This document shows, one piece after another, positions 17,512 through 25,889 of a stretch of DNA of 64,000 bases (within the stretch, counting starts at the first letter, position 1; every line of letters starts with the position of its first letter). The stretch spans positions 339,176-403,175 of the forward strand of contig NZ_KE384441.1 of assembly GCF_000425725.1 (NCBI RefSeq). Reading direction: 5' to 3'. The notes beneath the pieces were generated by a model. The model was not told where the DNA came from. It ran no database searches and worked only from the letters and a program-made list of their open reading frames with translations. The translations under genes were made by a program, and so were the position numbers. This stretch comes from Halomonas halocynthiae DSM 14573. Lineage in GTDB: Bacteria; Pseudomonadota; Gammaproteobacteria; Pseudomonadales; Halomonadaceae.

Positions 17512-17940
17512 ATGTACAGCAAAATTCTATTCCCTGTTGATCTCAGTGAAGAGGCATCATGGAGCAAGGCGCTGCCGACAGCGATAGAGCTATGTCGGAA
17601 CTTTGGTGCCTCGCTGCATGTGGTAACGGTTATGCCGGAATATCGTATGCCGTTGGTGGGATCTTATTTTCCTAAAGGGTATAAGGAAAAGGCTCACGAG
17701 GCGCTGAATGAAGCACAGCACGCGTTCATTGCTGAGCATGTCCCAGAGGAGATTCAGGTACAGAGCGTGATCATTGATGGCTCGCCTTGGGAGGGTATCG
17801 TTAAGGTAAGCAAGAAGCTGGGAGTGGACCTTATCGTTATGGCCTCACATAACAAGCGTCGATTCGCTGACTATGTTTTGGGGCCCAACACGGAGCATGT
17901 GGTGCACCACTCTAAAGTGTCGGTAATGATTGTGCGCTAA
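17512..17940 (+). CDS. Universal stress protein (UspA) linked to the TRAP transporter
   Basis: Single Usp domain of 142 aa: KILFPVDLSEEASW at the N-terminus and DLIVMASHNKRRFADYVLGP followed by NTEHVVHHSKVSVMIVR at the end. The nucleotide-binding pattern G-2x-G-9x-G(S/T) is only partly kept (VLGPNTEHVVHHSKVSV), so ATP binding is uncertain. It starts 12 bp after the permease stop, with AGGAG 8 nt before ATG 17512. In Halomonas elongata the Usp protein TeaD, encoded beside the TeaABC TRAP system, binds ATP and negatively affects that transporter; a similar control role is a reasonable inference here. Confidence 0.85.
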   Translation: MYSKILFPVDLSEEASWSKALPTAIELCRNFGASLHVVTVMPEYRMPLVGSYFPKGYKEKAHEALNEAQHAFIAEHVPEEIQVQSVIIDGSPWEGIVKVSKKLGVDLIVMASHNKRRFADYVLGPNTEHVVHHSKVSVMIVR

Positions 17941-17971
17941 CGCTTGGTTATTTCGTTGGACCACTCTCTTG

Positions 17972-18006
17972 AATACCAGCGCCTGGCAGGGCGCTGGTAT
18001 TTTTTA
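17972..18006 (+). terminator. Intrinsic terminator of the TRAP-usp operon
   Basis: AATACCAGCGCC and GGCGCTGGTATT form a perfect 12-bp stem around TGGCAG, followed by TTTTATT. The T-tract runs into the stop codon of the convergent creA gene. Confidence 0.9.
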
Positions 18007-18543
18007 TTCAGCAGCGGTGGTGTTGTCAGGAGTCTCGGGTTGGGGCGTGTAGGCCTCAGTGCCCCAGAGGGGAATGCTGCTCAGTGAGTGCTTGAAACTG
18101 CCCGACGTTTTCTTGGTGCTGTAAACGAGGTAGAGCAATACCTGTTGGTTTGCATCGTAGATGCGGCGCAAATTCAGGTTCTTGAACAGTATGCTTTTTG
18201 ACTTCCGGTGCAGCACCTCGCCGCTGGGAGACGTGTCTATGTCGGCAATCATCTCGGCGGTAATTGGGCCGGTTTGACGGCACGCTAGGCTGGAGTCAGA
18301 CGGATCGGATAAATTCAAGTTAGCCTCCACGTTACTTAAGTGGCAGGTGATGCTGGGGATGTCAGGGTCCGTCAAACTTTCTATCTTGATATCCTTGGTG
18401 GTGAATATGCCCAATGACACATCGCCAACTTCATTTTCATTGCCACCACATCCGGCGAGAAATAACCCCATCCCAAGTATTGCCATCACCTTGATGTCGT
18501 TTTTTGCCAGACCCTTTGCCATGGTTTCATTTGCCTCGTTCAT
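18004..18543 (-). CDS. creA: CreA family lipoprotein
   Basis: Small CreA-family protein (179 aa). Blocks shared with E. coli CreA include IESLTDPDIPSITCHLS, CRQTGPIT, GEVLHRKSKSILFKNL, RRIYDANQQVLLYLVYSTK and the SSIP tail. Unlike E. coli CreA, which has a cleavable signal peptide, this one carries a lipobox LFLAGC after a hydrophobic segment, so it is probably a periplasm-facing lipoprotein. Function in the family is unknown. Start choice is open: ATG 18543 is used, but MAKGLAKND (ATG 18522) would give a more compact lipoprotein signal. The gene stands alone, convergent with the TRAP operon. Confidence 0.8.
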   Translation of the reverse strand: MNEANETMAKGLAKNDIKVMAILGMGLFLAGCGGNENEVGDVSLGIFTTKDIKIESLTDPDIPSITCHLSNVEANLNLSDPSDSSLACRQTGPITAEMIADIDTSPSGEVLHRKSKSILFKNLNLRRIYDANQQVLLYLVYSTKKTSGSFKHSLSSIPLWGTEAYTPQPETPDNTTAAE

Positions 18544-18894
18544 GCTGGACTTATTGCCGCGTGACTATTGCCGTTTTACACATCGAGAGCGATGTTGCTC
18601 GCTCAATTCGAAGGGGATGTATAACACGATGCCTGATACGCTAATCTTCAGTTATCCCCATTTTCCTATCAGTGGGTGCTAACTAGAAGCTCTCTCGGCG
18701 GCCATGATCACTTTGACGTTGTTGGTGCTATGCCGCTTGCTGCCATGTTCGACCGTTCATGGTGGTAAGTCCAGCGCTAAGGTACGACGAAGTTTTGGGT
18801 CTTGCTGACTGAGTCGGGGGCTTATCTTTCGCCATCGTTCGGGGGGCAGCTAAGCTCTTCATGTGTGTTACCAGCTGTTTAAGGAGAGGTGTCG
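18544..18894. other. Intergenic region between divergent creA and the FIST gene
   Basis: About 350 bp without a credible gene on either strand. It should hold the creA promoter (leftward) and the FIST-operon promoter (rightward). A short GAGCGA/TCGCTC repeat around 18587-18604 is the only small structure noticed; nothing can be assigned. Confidence 0.4.
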
Positions 18895-20082
18895 ATGATG
18901 ACTGTGCCTGGTGATGTCGGAATAGCGTCACCGGATATTCAGTGGCCACATGCAGCGAGTAGTGCCTGCAAAAATCCTGACGAGGCGGCAGCGGAGCTTG
19001 CTTTAGCATTGAAGCATCCGGACTTGAGCTTTGTGCTGTTCTTTTGCAGTGCTGACTATCCTCTAGAGGCGCTAGGTGTCGCGCTGAATTCGGCATTTAG
19101 CAACGTGCGGTTGGCCGGCTGTACTACGGCGGGAGAGATAACGCCTTTGGGGTATGGCAGAGGTTGTATTGTTGCGATTGGCTTTAATTATCAAGATTTT
19201 TCCGTGTCTTGTGCTCGTATTGAGAATCTGGAGCGTTTTACGCTGCCGTGTGCTCAGCAGCTTGTAGATGGGCTGTTGGCAGATTGTCGTAGCCAAGCAC
19301 CGAGTCGTGTTGATCGTCGCTTTGCGTTGACGCTACTTGACGGTTTATCCAGCAGTGAAGAGCAGGTATTGGCGGCTCTGGAAGCGGCCCTTGGCGGGAT
19401 CCCAAATTTTGGTGGCTCCGCCGCTGATGATAACCGCTTAACCGATACCTATGTCTTTGCCGACGGTGGATTTCATCGCGCCTCAGCGGTTGTATTAGTG
19501 GTTTCAACACCGCTGCCGTTTGAGGTGTTTACTACGCATCATCTGCGTCCGCGTCAGCAAAAGTTGGTAGTGACCCGGGTGGATGTTGAGCAGCGGCGAG
19601 TGCTGGAACTTAATGCAATGCCTGCTGCTGAGGCTTACTCCCAGTTGGTGGGTATTGCGCCGTCTCAGCTTGATGAGCGTGTTTTTGCCCAGCACCCCTT
19701 AGCGGTGCGTATTGGTGACCAGCACTATGTGCGCTCGATACAGCGAGCGGATGAGGAGGGCGGGTTGCATTTCTATTGTGCGGTGGAAAATGGCATTGTG
19801 CTGACCGTTATGCAAGCGGCTCCGATGCTTGATCAACTGAGTGAACTGTTGGTAGACCTTGATGCTAGGCTGGGGCCGCTTTCGTTGATTCTCGGCTGCG
19901 ACTGTTTTTTAAGGCGCTTAGAGTTAGAAGACGAAGGGCTGATTGCGCCAGCGTCTCGCGTGTTAAGTGAGGCGGGGGTGGTGGGTTTTAACACCTATGG
20001 TGAGCAGCATCAGGGAATGCATATTAACCAAACCTTTACTGGAGTTGCCATTGGTGCTGCCGCCCGACTTACAAGCACTTGA
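18895..20082 (+). CDS. FIST-domain sensory protein (FIST_N + FIST_C)
   Basis: Protein of about 395 aa with the FIST (F-box and intracellular signal transduction) layout. FIST_N spans about residues 30-230 (FVLFFCSADYPLEAL, LAGCTTAGEITPLGYG, FGGSAADDNRLTDTYVFADG) and FIST_C about 240-390 (YSQLVGI, DCFLRR, GFNTYGEQHQGMHINQTFTG). FIST domains are predicted to sense small ligands and pass the signal to partner kinases or cyclases. Here the partner is plainly the histidine kinase whose gene begins inside this gene's 3' end. AAGGAGAGG ends 5 nt before ATG 18895; GTG 18889 overlaps that site and is unlikely. Cytoplasmic, with no signal peptide. Confidence 0.85.
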   Translation: MMTVPGDVGIASPDIQWPHAASSACKNPDEAAAELALALKHPDLSFVLFFCSADYPLEALGVALNSAFSNVRLAGCTTAGEITPLGYGRGCIVAIGFNYQDFSVSCARIENLERFTLPCAQQLVDGLLADCRSQAPSRVDRRFALTLLDGLSSSEEQVLAALEAALGGIPNFGGSAADDNRLTDTYVFADGGFHRASAVVLVVSTPLPFEVFTTHHLRPRQQKLVVTRVDVEQRRVLELNAMPAAEAYSQLVGIAPSQLDERVFAQHPLAVRIGDQHYVRSIQRADEEGGLHFYCAVENGIVLTVMQAAPMLDQLSELLVDLDARLGPLSLILGCDCFLRRLELEDEGLIAPASRVLSEAGVVGFNTYGEQHQGMHINQTFTGVAIGAAARLTST

Positions 20083-21433
20083 GCCACCCTATAACAGCGC
20101 TCGCGAACGCCGCATGGCGGAGCAGAATGCTCGGCTGAGGCGTATCTGTGCCTCGCTAATCGAACGAGTTGAGTCGGCTGGGCTTGCAGGAGGGGCACCC
20201 TATGCAGCGTTTGAGCACAGCGTACTGTTGGCCGAACAGGTGCGTGACCGTACCGAAGCGTTGCGACGCACGCTGGAAGAGCTGAGTGAGGCCAACTACC
20301 GGCTTGAGCAGGCAAGAGCTGAGGCCGAAGCAGCAAATCTTTCCAAGACGCACTTTCTCGCCGCTGTTAGTCACGACCTGCTCCAACCTCTGAATGCTGC
20401 TCGGCTGTTCACAAGCGCCTTAGAGGATCAAGTACTGCCAGGTGACGCACCTCGACAGGTCGGTAATATTGGACGTTCGCTCAAGGACGTGGAGTCGCTG
20501 CTTGGCACGCTAATCGACATTTCTCGTTTGGATGCTGGGTTGCTGCAGCCTGATGTCACGACATTTCGTGCCGATGAGCTGCTTGATGTGTTGGCCGAAG
20601 AGTATCGCCAGATGGCCCACGCTGGCGGGCTCAGTTTTCATTATGTGCCAAGCTCAGTAGTGATTAAGTCGGATTTGACGCTCTTGGCCCGAGTCATGCG
20701 TAACTTTCTTAGTAATGCCTTACGTTACACGAACTGTGGTCGTCTTTTACTCGGCTGTCGGCTGCGTCAGAACGGACTAGAGATGATTGTGGGGGACTCT
20801 GGGCCGGGTATTCCCGAGATGCAGCGAGATGATATTTTTCTCGAATTTCATCGAGGTGACTGGACCCAAGACACCGAAGACCGTGGCTTAGGCTTGGGGC
20901 TTGCTATTGTTGATCGTATCGCTCGCATGCTGGGGCATCCGCTTAAGCTGGTTTCGCGGCCAGGGGGGGGCTCCATGTTCTCGATCCTAGTGCCTTATGG
21001 GGAGGTAACCGAATACGAGGACAAAAGCACGACAGGCCGAACGCTGGATGACGGGCTGCGTGGCATGCGGGTGTGGGTGCTTGATGATGATAACGTCATT
21101 CTTGATGGCATGCGTGTACTGTTGGAGGGCTGGGGGTGCCAGACAGTCCTCGCTTCAAGCACTGCTACGCTGGACGCGATGTTGGCGACGTCAAGCACAA
21201 AGCCGGCTGATGCCTTATTGGTGGACTATCATCTGTCCCGGGGTGAAACAGACGGCCTGAACGTTGCGGACCTGCTGCGTCAGCGTTTTCCGAATTTGGC
21301 CGTTATTCTGATTACGGCAAATCATGAGGCTGAGATTCGGCGCGAAACGCGCCAGCGCGGTTTTGGCTATTTGCTTAAACCGATCAAACCCTTACGGTTG
21401 CGAATGCAGCTGAATGCGATATACCACGGTTGA
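20054..21433 (+). CDS. Hybrid histidine kinase (HisKA-HATPase-REC), partner of the FIST protein
   Basis: Soluble hybrid sensor kinase of about 459 aa without transmembrane segments. After a coiled-coil-like N-terminus (EALRRTLEELSEANYRLEQA) comes the H-box FLAAVSHDLLQPLNAARLF, then an N-box MRNFLSNALRYT, G-boxes GDSGPGIP and GLGLGLAIV, and a C-terminal receiver domain (VWVLDDDN, phosphoacceptor Asp in LLVDYHLSRGETDG, Lys in YLLKPIKP). This resembles NahK/ErcS'-type kinases of pseudomonads. The GTG start at 20054 has GGAG 9 nt upstream and overlaps the FIST gene by 29 bp, so the two are translationally coupled; an upstream ATG at 19967 would lie deep in the FIST gene. The convergent LuxR regulator is the likely phosphotransfer partner. 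Confidence 0.85.
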   Translation: MLPPDLQALEPPYNSARERRMAEQNARLRRICASLIERVESAGLAGGAPYAAFEHSVLLAEQVRDRTEALRRTLEELSEANYRLEQARAEAEAANLSKTHFLAAVSHDLLQPLNAARLFTSALEDQVLPGDAPRQVGNIGRSLKDVESLLGTLIDISRLDAGLLQPDVTTFRADELLDVLAEEYRQMAHAGGLSFHYVPSSVVIKSDLTLLARVMRNFLSNALRYTNCGRLLLGCRLRQNGLEMIVGDSGPGIPEMQRDDIFLEFHRGDWTQDTEDRGLGLGLAIVDRIARMLGHPLKLVSRPGGGSMFSILVPYGEVTEYEDKSTTGRTLDDGLRGMRVWVLDDDNVILDGMRVLLEGWGCQTVLASSTATLDAMLATSSTKPADALLVDYHLSRGETDGLNVADLLRQRFPNLAVILITANHEAEIRRETRQRGFGYLLKPIKPLRLRMQLNAIYHG

Positions 21434-21464
21434 TCAGCCTTGATATTCTTCTATGTTGCTTGCG

Positions 21465-22160
21465 TTACGTTGGTGTTGGCCACGGTAACCCACGGCGTGC
21501 CATATCGGCGGCAAGCTCGACCTGATCTGCGGCCAAGACGGCTTGTATGCGGCTTCTAACGTTGAGCTTGTAAAGAATGGCCGACACATGTGTTTTGACT
21601 GTGGTCTCGGCAATATTTAGCTCGCGTGCGATGACCTTGTTGGCAGCACCCAAGGTCAACCGAGCCAGCACCTCAAGCTGCTTGTCGGTCAGAGAGTCTA
21701 GGCGTTTAGCAAAGGAGGGTGATGGTGCATCGCTTGGCGTTTCCGTAGACGTAGACACAGGGCGACGCATGATCTCCGATGGCAAATACACATGCCCTTC
21801 TAGCATCTGGTGCAGCGCCGTAAGCAACGACTCTTTGGGGGCTGACTTAGGAATATAGCCCACCGCGCCGATGCTGATGGCCTCAAGGATCGTCTCTCGC
21901 TCGCGATCGGCAGAGATAATAGCTATTGGCAACTCAGGAAACCGCTCGCGTAGTTGTGTTAGGCCATCGAGCCCTTGAGCATCCGGCAGGTCTAGGTCGA
22001 GTAGTACCAAATCCAGATCATCGCTTTGGTCAAGCTGGTTGATAAGCTGCGCCAGCGTTCCGGTTTCGAGCAAATGACAGTTCGGAAGGCCGCTCTCGAT
22101 GGCGAGGCTGAGGGCTTCACGAAACAGTGGATGATCATCGGCGATCATTAACGTAGGCAT
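21465..22160 (-). CDS. LuxR/NarL-family response regulator (AgmR/ErbR-like)
   Basis: Response regulator of 231 aa. The receiver domain has acidic pair DDH near residue 8, phosphoacceptor Asp in LVLLDLDLPDAQG and Lys in YIPKSAPKE. The C-terminal GerE/LuxR helix-turn-helix reads LTDKQLEVLARLTLGAANKV followed by IARELNIAETTVKTHVSAIL. Receiver plus GerE domains of this form (AgmR, ErbR, ExaE) control alcohol-oxidation genes in pseudomonads, and an ExaC/AldB-type aldehyde dehydrogenase gene is divergent just upstream. AGGAG lies 6 nt before ATG 22160. The leader carries a strong GC hairpin at 22183-22204. It is convergent with the hybrid kinase gene. Confidence 0.85.
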   Translation of the reverse strand: MPTLMIADDHPLFREALSLAIESGLPNCHLLETGTLAQLINQLDQSDDLDLVLLDLDLPDAQGLDGLTQLRERFPELPIAIISADRERETILEAISIGAVGYIPKSAPKESLLTALHQMLEGHVYLPSEIMRRPVSTSTETPSDAPSPSFAKRLDSLTDKQLEVLARLTLGAANKVIARELNIAETTVKTHVSAILYKLNVRSRIQAVLAADQVELAADMARRGLPWPTPT

Positions 22161-22182
22161 ATGAGCTCCTGTTCCGCTGTTT

Positions 22183-22204
22183 CCCTCCTCCCAAAGGAGG
22201 AGGG
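22183..22204. promoter_or_regulatory. Perfect 9-bp hairpin in the leader of the response-regulator gene
   Basis: CCCTCCTCC and GGAGGAGGG flank a 4-nt CAAA loop, 23 bp upstream of the LuxR-type regulator start. The arms are purine- or pyrimidine-only and resemble ribosome-binding and anti-ribosome-binding sequences. No T-run follows. It could fold in the leader RNA or terminate weakly. Confidence 0.45.
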
Positions 22205-22225
22205 TGATTGATGCTTATGACGTAT

Positions 22226-22267
22226 GTTGAACTCACTGGCTTTGGCTAACACTGATGTTAGTTCAAC
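22226..22267. promoter_or_regulatory. Inverted repeat in the divergent promoter region, possible regulator site
   Basis: GTTGAACT (22226-22233) and AGTTCAAC (22260-22267) are exact inverted copies separated by 26 bp, with a second nested TAAC...GTTA pair inside. The site is 66 bp from the regulator start and about 140 bp from the aldehyde dehydrogenase start, a position suited to control by the response regulator. Confidence 0.35.
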
Positions 22268-22405
22268 ATGGTTAACAAGCATGCCAGAGTTCGTGTGTGC
22301 AGAGCCATGCGGCCATTGGTAAAGGTTGCAAGAATAAAAACGGCTTGTGCTATTACCTCCGTAGATAACATCAACAATATTAAGAGCCAGAGAGAGGAAA
22401 ACACC

Positions 22406-23926
22406 ATGATTTATGCCAACCCGAATAGCCCCGATGCCGTTGTTTCTTTCGAGAAACGTTACGGTAACTATATTGGCGGCGAGTTTGTCGCTCCTGTTAA
22501 CGGCGTGTATTTCGACAATGTCAGCCCGGTTAACGGTGAGGTGTTTTGTGAAATTCCCCGCTCCAGTGCAGAGGATATCGACAAAGCCTTGGATGCGGCC
22601 CATGCCGCAGCGCCAGCTTGGGGGAAAGCCTCGGCGGCACAGCGTTCTAACGTCTTGCTGCGAATTGCTGATCGTATTGAACAGAATATCGAAGCGCTGG
22701 CCGTTGCAGAAACCTGGGACAACGGCAAGGCAGTGCGCGAAACACTCAATGCCGATTTACCTCTGGCGGTGGATCATTTTCGTTATTTTGCCGGTTGTCT
22801 TCGCTCGCAGGAAGGCAGTGCGGCAGATATCGACGCCAATACTGTCGCTTACCATTTCCACGAGCCGCTGGGTGTGGTTGGCCAGATCATTCCATGGAAC
22901 TTCCCATTGCTGATGGCGGTGTGGAAGCTGGCGCCCGCACTGGCTGCTGGTAACTGTGTGGTGCTTAAGCCTGCCGAGCAGACGCCAGCGTCGATTCTCA
23001 AGCTGATGGACGTTATTGGTGACCTGTTGCCGCCCGGCGTGATTAATATTGTTAATGGATATGGGGCTGAGGCGGGCCAGGCGCTGGCGACCAGCAAACG
23101 CATTGCTAAGATTGCTTTCACTGGCTCAACGCCAGTGGGTGCGCATATTCTCAAGTGTGCCGCCGAGAACATCATCCCTTCTACGGTAGAGCTTGGGGGC
23201 AAATCACCGAATATTTATTTCGCCGATATAATGAATGCTGAACCAGAGTTCATTGATAAGGCTGCTGAAGGCTTGGTGCTTGCGTTTTTCAATCAAGGTG
23301 AAGTCTGCACCTGCCCCTCTCGTGCACTGATTCAAGAGAGCATGTACGACGACTTTATGGCAAAAGTGATGGAGAAGGTTGGGCGAATCAAGCGCGGTAA
23401 CCCGCTGGATACCGATGTGCAGGTTGGGGCTCAGGCGTCTCAGGAGCAGTTTGACAAAATCATGTCTTACATGGATGTGGCCCGTGGCGAAGGCGCAGAA
23501 GTGCTGACGGGTGGTGACAAGGAATCTCTTGATGGCGCATTAAACAACGGGTTTTATATTCAGCCGACGTTGCTGAAAGGCAACAACAAAATGCGCGTTT
23601 TTCAGGAAGAAATCTTTGGGCCAGTTGTCGCAGTTACCACCTTCAAAGACGAAGCAGAAGCATTAGCCATCGCTAACGACACTGAATTTGGCCTGGGGGC
23701 TGGTGTGTGGAGCCGTGATATTAACGTGGCCTTCCGCATGGGGCGTGGCATTCAAGCAGGGCGCGTGTGGACCAACTGTTATCACCAGTATCCAGCGCAT
23801 GCTGCTTTTGGTGGTTATAAGAAATCTGGCGTTGGTCGCGAGACGCATAAAGTGGCGCTGGAACACTACCAGCAGACCAAAAACCTGCTGGTCAGTTATG
23901 ACATTAATCCCATGGGATTTTTCTGA
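22406..23926 (+). CDS. exaC: NAD-dependent acetaldehyde dehydrogenase (ExaC/AldB type)
   Basis: Oxidises acetaldehyde and similar short aldehydes to acids. From ATG 22406 (GAGAGAGGAAA upstream) the protein is 506 aa, the standard ExaC/AldB length. Motifs: [20 protein letters not shown] (cofactor loop), FTGSTPVG, catalytic Glu in [10 protein letters not shown], catalytic Cys in [15 protein letters not shown], and [13 protein letters not shown]. The [10 protein letters not shown] form is typical of this subfamily. It lies divergent from the LuxR-type regulator and upstream of adhP, so ethanol could go through acetaldehyde to acetate within this module. An in-frame upstream ATG exists at 22268, but no homologous residues precede 22406. 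Confidence 0.9.
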   Translation: MIYANPNSPDAVVSFEKRYGNYIGGEFVAPVNGVYFDNVSPVNGEVFCEIPRSSAEDIDKALDAAHAAAPAWGKASAAQRSNVLLRIADRIEQNIEALAVAETWDNGKAVRETLNADLPLAVDHFRYFAGCLRSQEGSAADIDANTVAYHFHEPLGVVGQIIPWNFPLLMAVWKLAPALAAGNCVVLKPAEQTPASILKLMDVIGDLLPPGVINIVNGYGAEAGQALATSKRIAKIAFTGSTPVGAHILKCAAENIIPSTVELGGKSPNIYFADIMNAEPEFIDKAAEGLVLAFFNQGEVCTCPSRALIQESMYDDFMAKVMEKVGRIKRGNPLDTDVQVGAQASQEQFDKIMSYMDVARGEGAEVLTGGDKESLDGALNNGFYIQPTLLKGNNKMRVFQEEIFGPVVAVTTFKDEAEALAIANDTEFGLGAGVWSRDINVAFRMGRGIQAGRVWTNCYHQYPAHAAFGGYKKSGVGRETHKVALEHYQQTKNLLVSYDINPMGFF

Positions 23927-24004
23927 GTTCGCCGCGGTGTGCCGATGATACCGCCGTCACCAATTGGGGTGATGGGAGTCACAACAGTAAGACGGGAGAT
24001 AGCA

Positions 24005-25030
24005 ATGGATAACACAATGAAAGCCGCGGTGGTACGCGCATTTGGTCAACCACTAACGATTGAAGAAGTTGAGGTTCCCCGTCCTGGGCGTGGTCAGGTA
24101 TTGATCAAAATTGCGGCCTCTGGTGTGTGCCATACTGACCTTCATGCCGCTCATGGAGACTGGCCGGTAAAGCCTGAGCCGCCGTTTATCCCCGGCCATG
24201 AAGGGGTGGGGCATGTGGTGGCCCTGGGCGAGGGAGTGACCCATGTAAAAGAAGGCGATCGTGTGGGGGTTCCTTGGTTGTATTCTGCTTGTGGCTACTG
24301 TGAGCACTGCATGGGCGGCTGGGAAACGCTGTGCGAGTCTCAGCAGAATACCGGCTACTCGGTTAACGGTGGCTTTGCTGACTACACACTGGCAGAAGCT
24401 GACTATGTGGGCCGGTTGCCCGATAACGTTGACTTTTTAGAAATCGCACCTGTTCTGTGTGCTGGGGTGACGGTGTATAAAGGCCTGAAAATGACAGACA
24501 CTCGCCCTGGTCAGTGGGTAGTTATTTCGGGTATCGGTGGCCTTGGCCATATGGCCGTGCAGTACGCTAAGGCTATGGGGTTAAATGTGGCGGCAGTGGA
24601 TATTGATGATGCCAAACTCGCGTTGGCAGAGCAGCTGGGGGCAACCGTTACTGTTAACGCGATGAAGACCGATCCTGCGGCTTATTTGAAGCGTGAAATT
24701 GGCGGAGCTCACGGAGTGTTGGTGACCGCGGTGTCGCCCAAGGCCTTCGAACAGGCTCAGGGTATGGTGCGCCGAGGTGGAACGATCTCGCTTAACGGCT
24801 TGCCGCCGGGAGATTTTCCATTGCCGATATTTGATACGGTGCTTAATGGTATTACGGTACGCGGCTCAATTGTCGGTACCCGCAATGATATGCAGGAGGC
24901 GTTGGCCTTTGCCGGTGAAGGCAAGGTGAAAGCGACGGTCAAGAGTGACCGTATCGAGAATATCAATGCGATCTTTCAACAGATGATCGACGGTAAGATT
25001 GAAGGGCGCATTGTGCTGGATATGCAATAA
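24005..25030 (+). CDS. adhP: Zinc-dependent alcohol dehydrogenase (AdhP type)
   Basis: Medium-chain, NAD-dependent alcohol dehydrogenase of 341 aa; converts ethanol and other primary alcohols to aldehydes. Catalytic zinc ligands lie in [15 protein letters not shown] (Cys) and PGHEGVGHV (His-Glu), with the third Cys in [10 protein letters not shown]. Structural zinc cysteines are in the [16 protein letters not shown] run. The Rossmann motif is [20 protein letters not shown] 24005 has GGGAGA 5 nt upstream. Only 78 bp separate it from the aldehyde dehydrogenase, so the two probably form one transcript under the FIST-kinase-regulator module. Confidence 0.92.
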   Translation: MDNTMKAAVVRAFGQPLTIEEVEVPRPGRGQVLIKIAASGVCHTDLHAAHGDWPVKPEPPFIPGHEGVGHVVALGEGVTHVKEGDRVGVPWLYSACGYCEHCMGGWETLCESQQNTGYSVNGGFADYTLAEADYVGRLPDNVDFLEIAPVLCAGVTVYKGLKMTDTRPGQWVVISGIGGLGHMAVQYAKAMGLNVAAVDIDDAKLALAEQLGATVTVNAMKTDPAAYLKREIGGAHGVLVTAVSPKAFEQAQGMVRRGGTISLNGLPPGDFPLPIFDTVLNGITVRGSIVGTRNDMQEALAFAGEGKVKATVKSDRIENINAIFQQMIDGKIEGRIVLDMQ

Positions 25031-25050
25031 CTCTCTCGCCGTGTTCTGTT

Positions 25051-25083
25051 TGATCCGGCCACCTTCAACAGGTCGCCGGATCA
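25051..25083. terminator. Hairpin between convergent adhP and the spy-like gene
   Basis: TGATCCGGC-C-ACCT and AGGT-C-GCCGGATCA pair over 13 positions with one C-C mismatch around a TCAAC loop. It sits between the two stop codons, where a shared bidirectional terminator is expected, but no T-run is present on either side. Confidence 0.45.
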
Positions 25084-25106
25084 GGCTGTGGTATTACTCG
25101 ATATTT

Positions 25107-25784
25107 TTAGAAGCCGCGGTGCTGTTCCTGGCCGTGGTGATGCTTTTGATGATAGCTGCCGTGACGGCTCCTCTGGCTACCTATTGCGCCGCGCATATGT
25201 GAGCGAAGCTCCTGTATCTGCTCTTCACTGAGAATTTCAGCGATGGCGTCATGGTGGTCTTGACGCAGGTTCTGCCAGGCCTTACGACGTTCATCGCGGC
25301 TATCGAACCTGCGGTCTTTCAAGTCTTGCATGTCAGCTTGGAAAGACTCACGGATATCGCTTAGCGCTTGTTTCTCTTCTGTAGATAGTTCCCATTCATC
25401 GAGCTGTTCTTCGATACGCAGCTGTACAGCTTGGCGGTGCTCGTCGCGCATCTCTTGGCGTATCTCTTGGCGAGCGTTTTTCAGTGCCTGGCGCTGCTCG
25501 TCACTGATTAGCTCGTCCATGAGTTCACGGTGCTCTTTACGCAACGCATTGATGGTGTCGCGATGCGCGGTTTGGGCGTCTTCTAGGGCTTGACGCGTTG
25601 CCGCATCAATACCGGCACGTTCAAACAGGGCTTGGCGATGTTCGCTGTAGCGTTGCTGGTGGCCTTCTCTCCAGTCATTTTGGGTGGCATCGTTGGGTGC
25701 AGCAATGGCGCTGAGGGACAGCGGGGCCATTGCCGCGGCAAGCAGCGCGGGGGCGAAACATTGGCGAATTGTTTTGAGTGTCAT
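25107..25784 (-). CDS. Spy/CpxP-like periplasmic protein
   Basis: Secreted helical protein of 225 aa with a signal peptide ending LSAIAA-PND. The mature part is almost all charged helix and contains degenerate LTxxQ motifs (ISDEQRQAL, LSTEEKQAL, LSEEQIQEL). LTxxQ is the mark of Spy and CpxP, periplasmic chaperones and stress modulators. A histidine- and glutamine-rich tail (YHQKHHHGQEQH) could bind metal. It lies just downstream of baeR/baeS, and in E. coli spy is a BaeR target, so it is probably an effector of that envelope-stress system. It may also be called a periplasmic heavy-metal sensor-like protein. Confidence 0.7.
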   Translation of the reverse strand: MTLKTIRQCFAPALLAAAMAPLSLSAIAAPNDATQNDWREGHQQRYSEHRQALFERAGIDAATRQALEDAQTAHRDTINALRKEHRELMDELISDEQRQALKNARQEIRQEMRDEHRQAVQLRIEEQLDEWELSTEEKQALSDIRESFQADMQDLKDRRFDSRDERRKAWQNLRQDHHDAIAEILSEEQIQELRSHMRGAIGSQRSRHGSYHQKHHHGQEQHRGF

Positions 25785-25889
25785 GGTGGGACTCCTTGCT
25801 ACATCGGGTTGATGTTTCCAGTATCGCTAACCAGAGTGCAGCTTTAATGAAGCGAAAGTGCAAAGTTGGTGCAGTTTTTACCAGAGGGG

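Noticed and set aside
22290..22345. Possible sigma-54 promoter upstream of the aldehyde dehydrogenase gene
   Set aside because: The GG and GC elements found (GGCCATTGGTAAAGGTTGCA) are 15 bp apart, not the required 10, so it does not fit the -24/-12 pattern.
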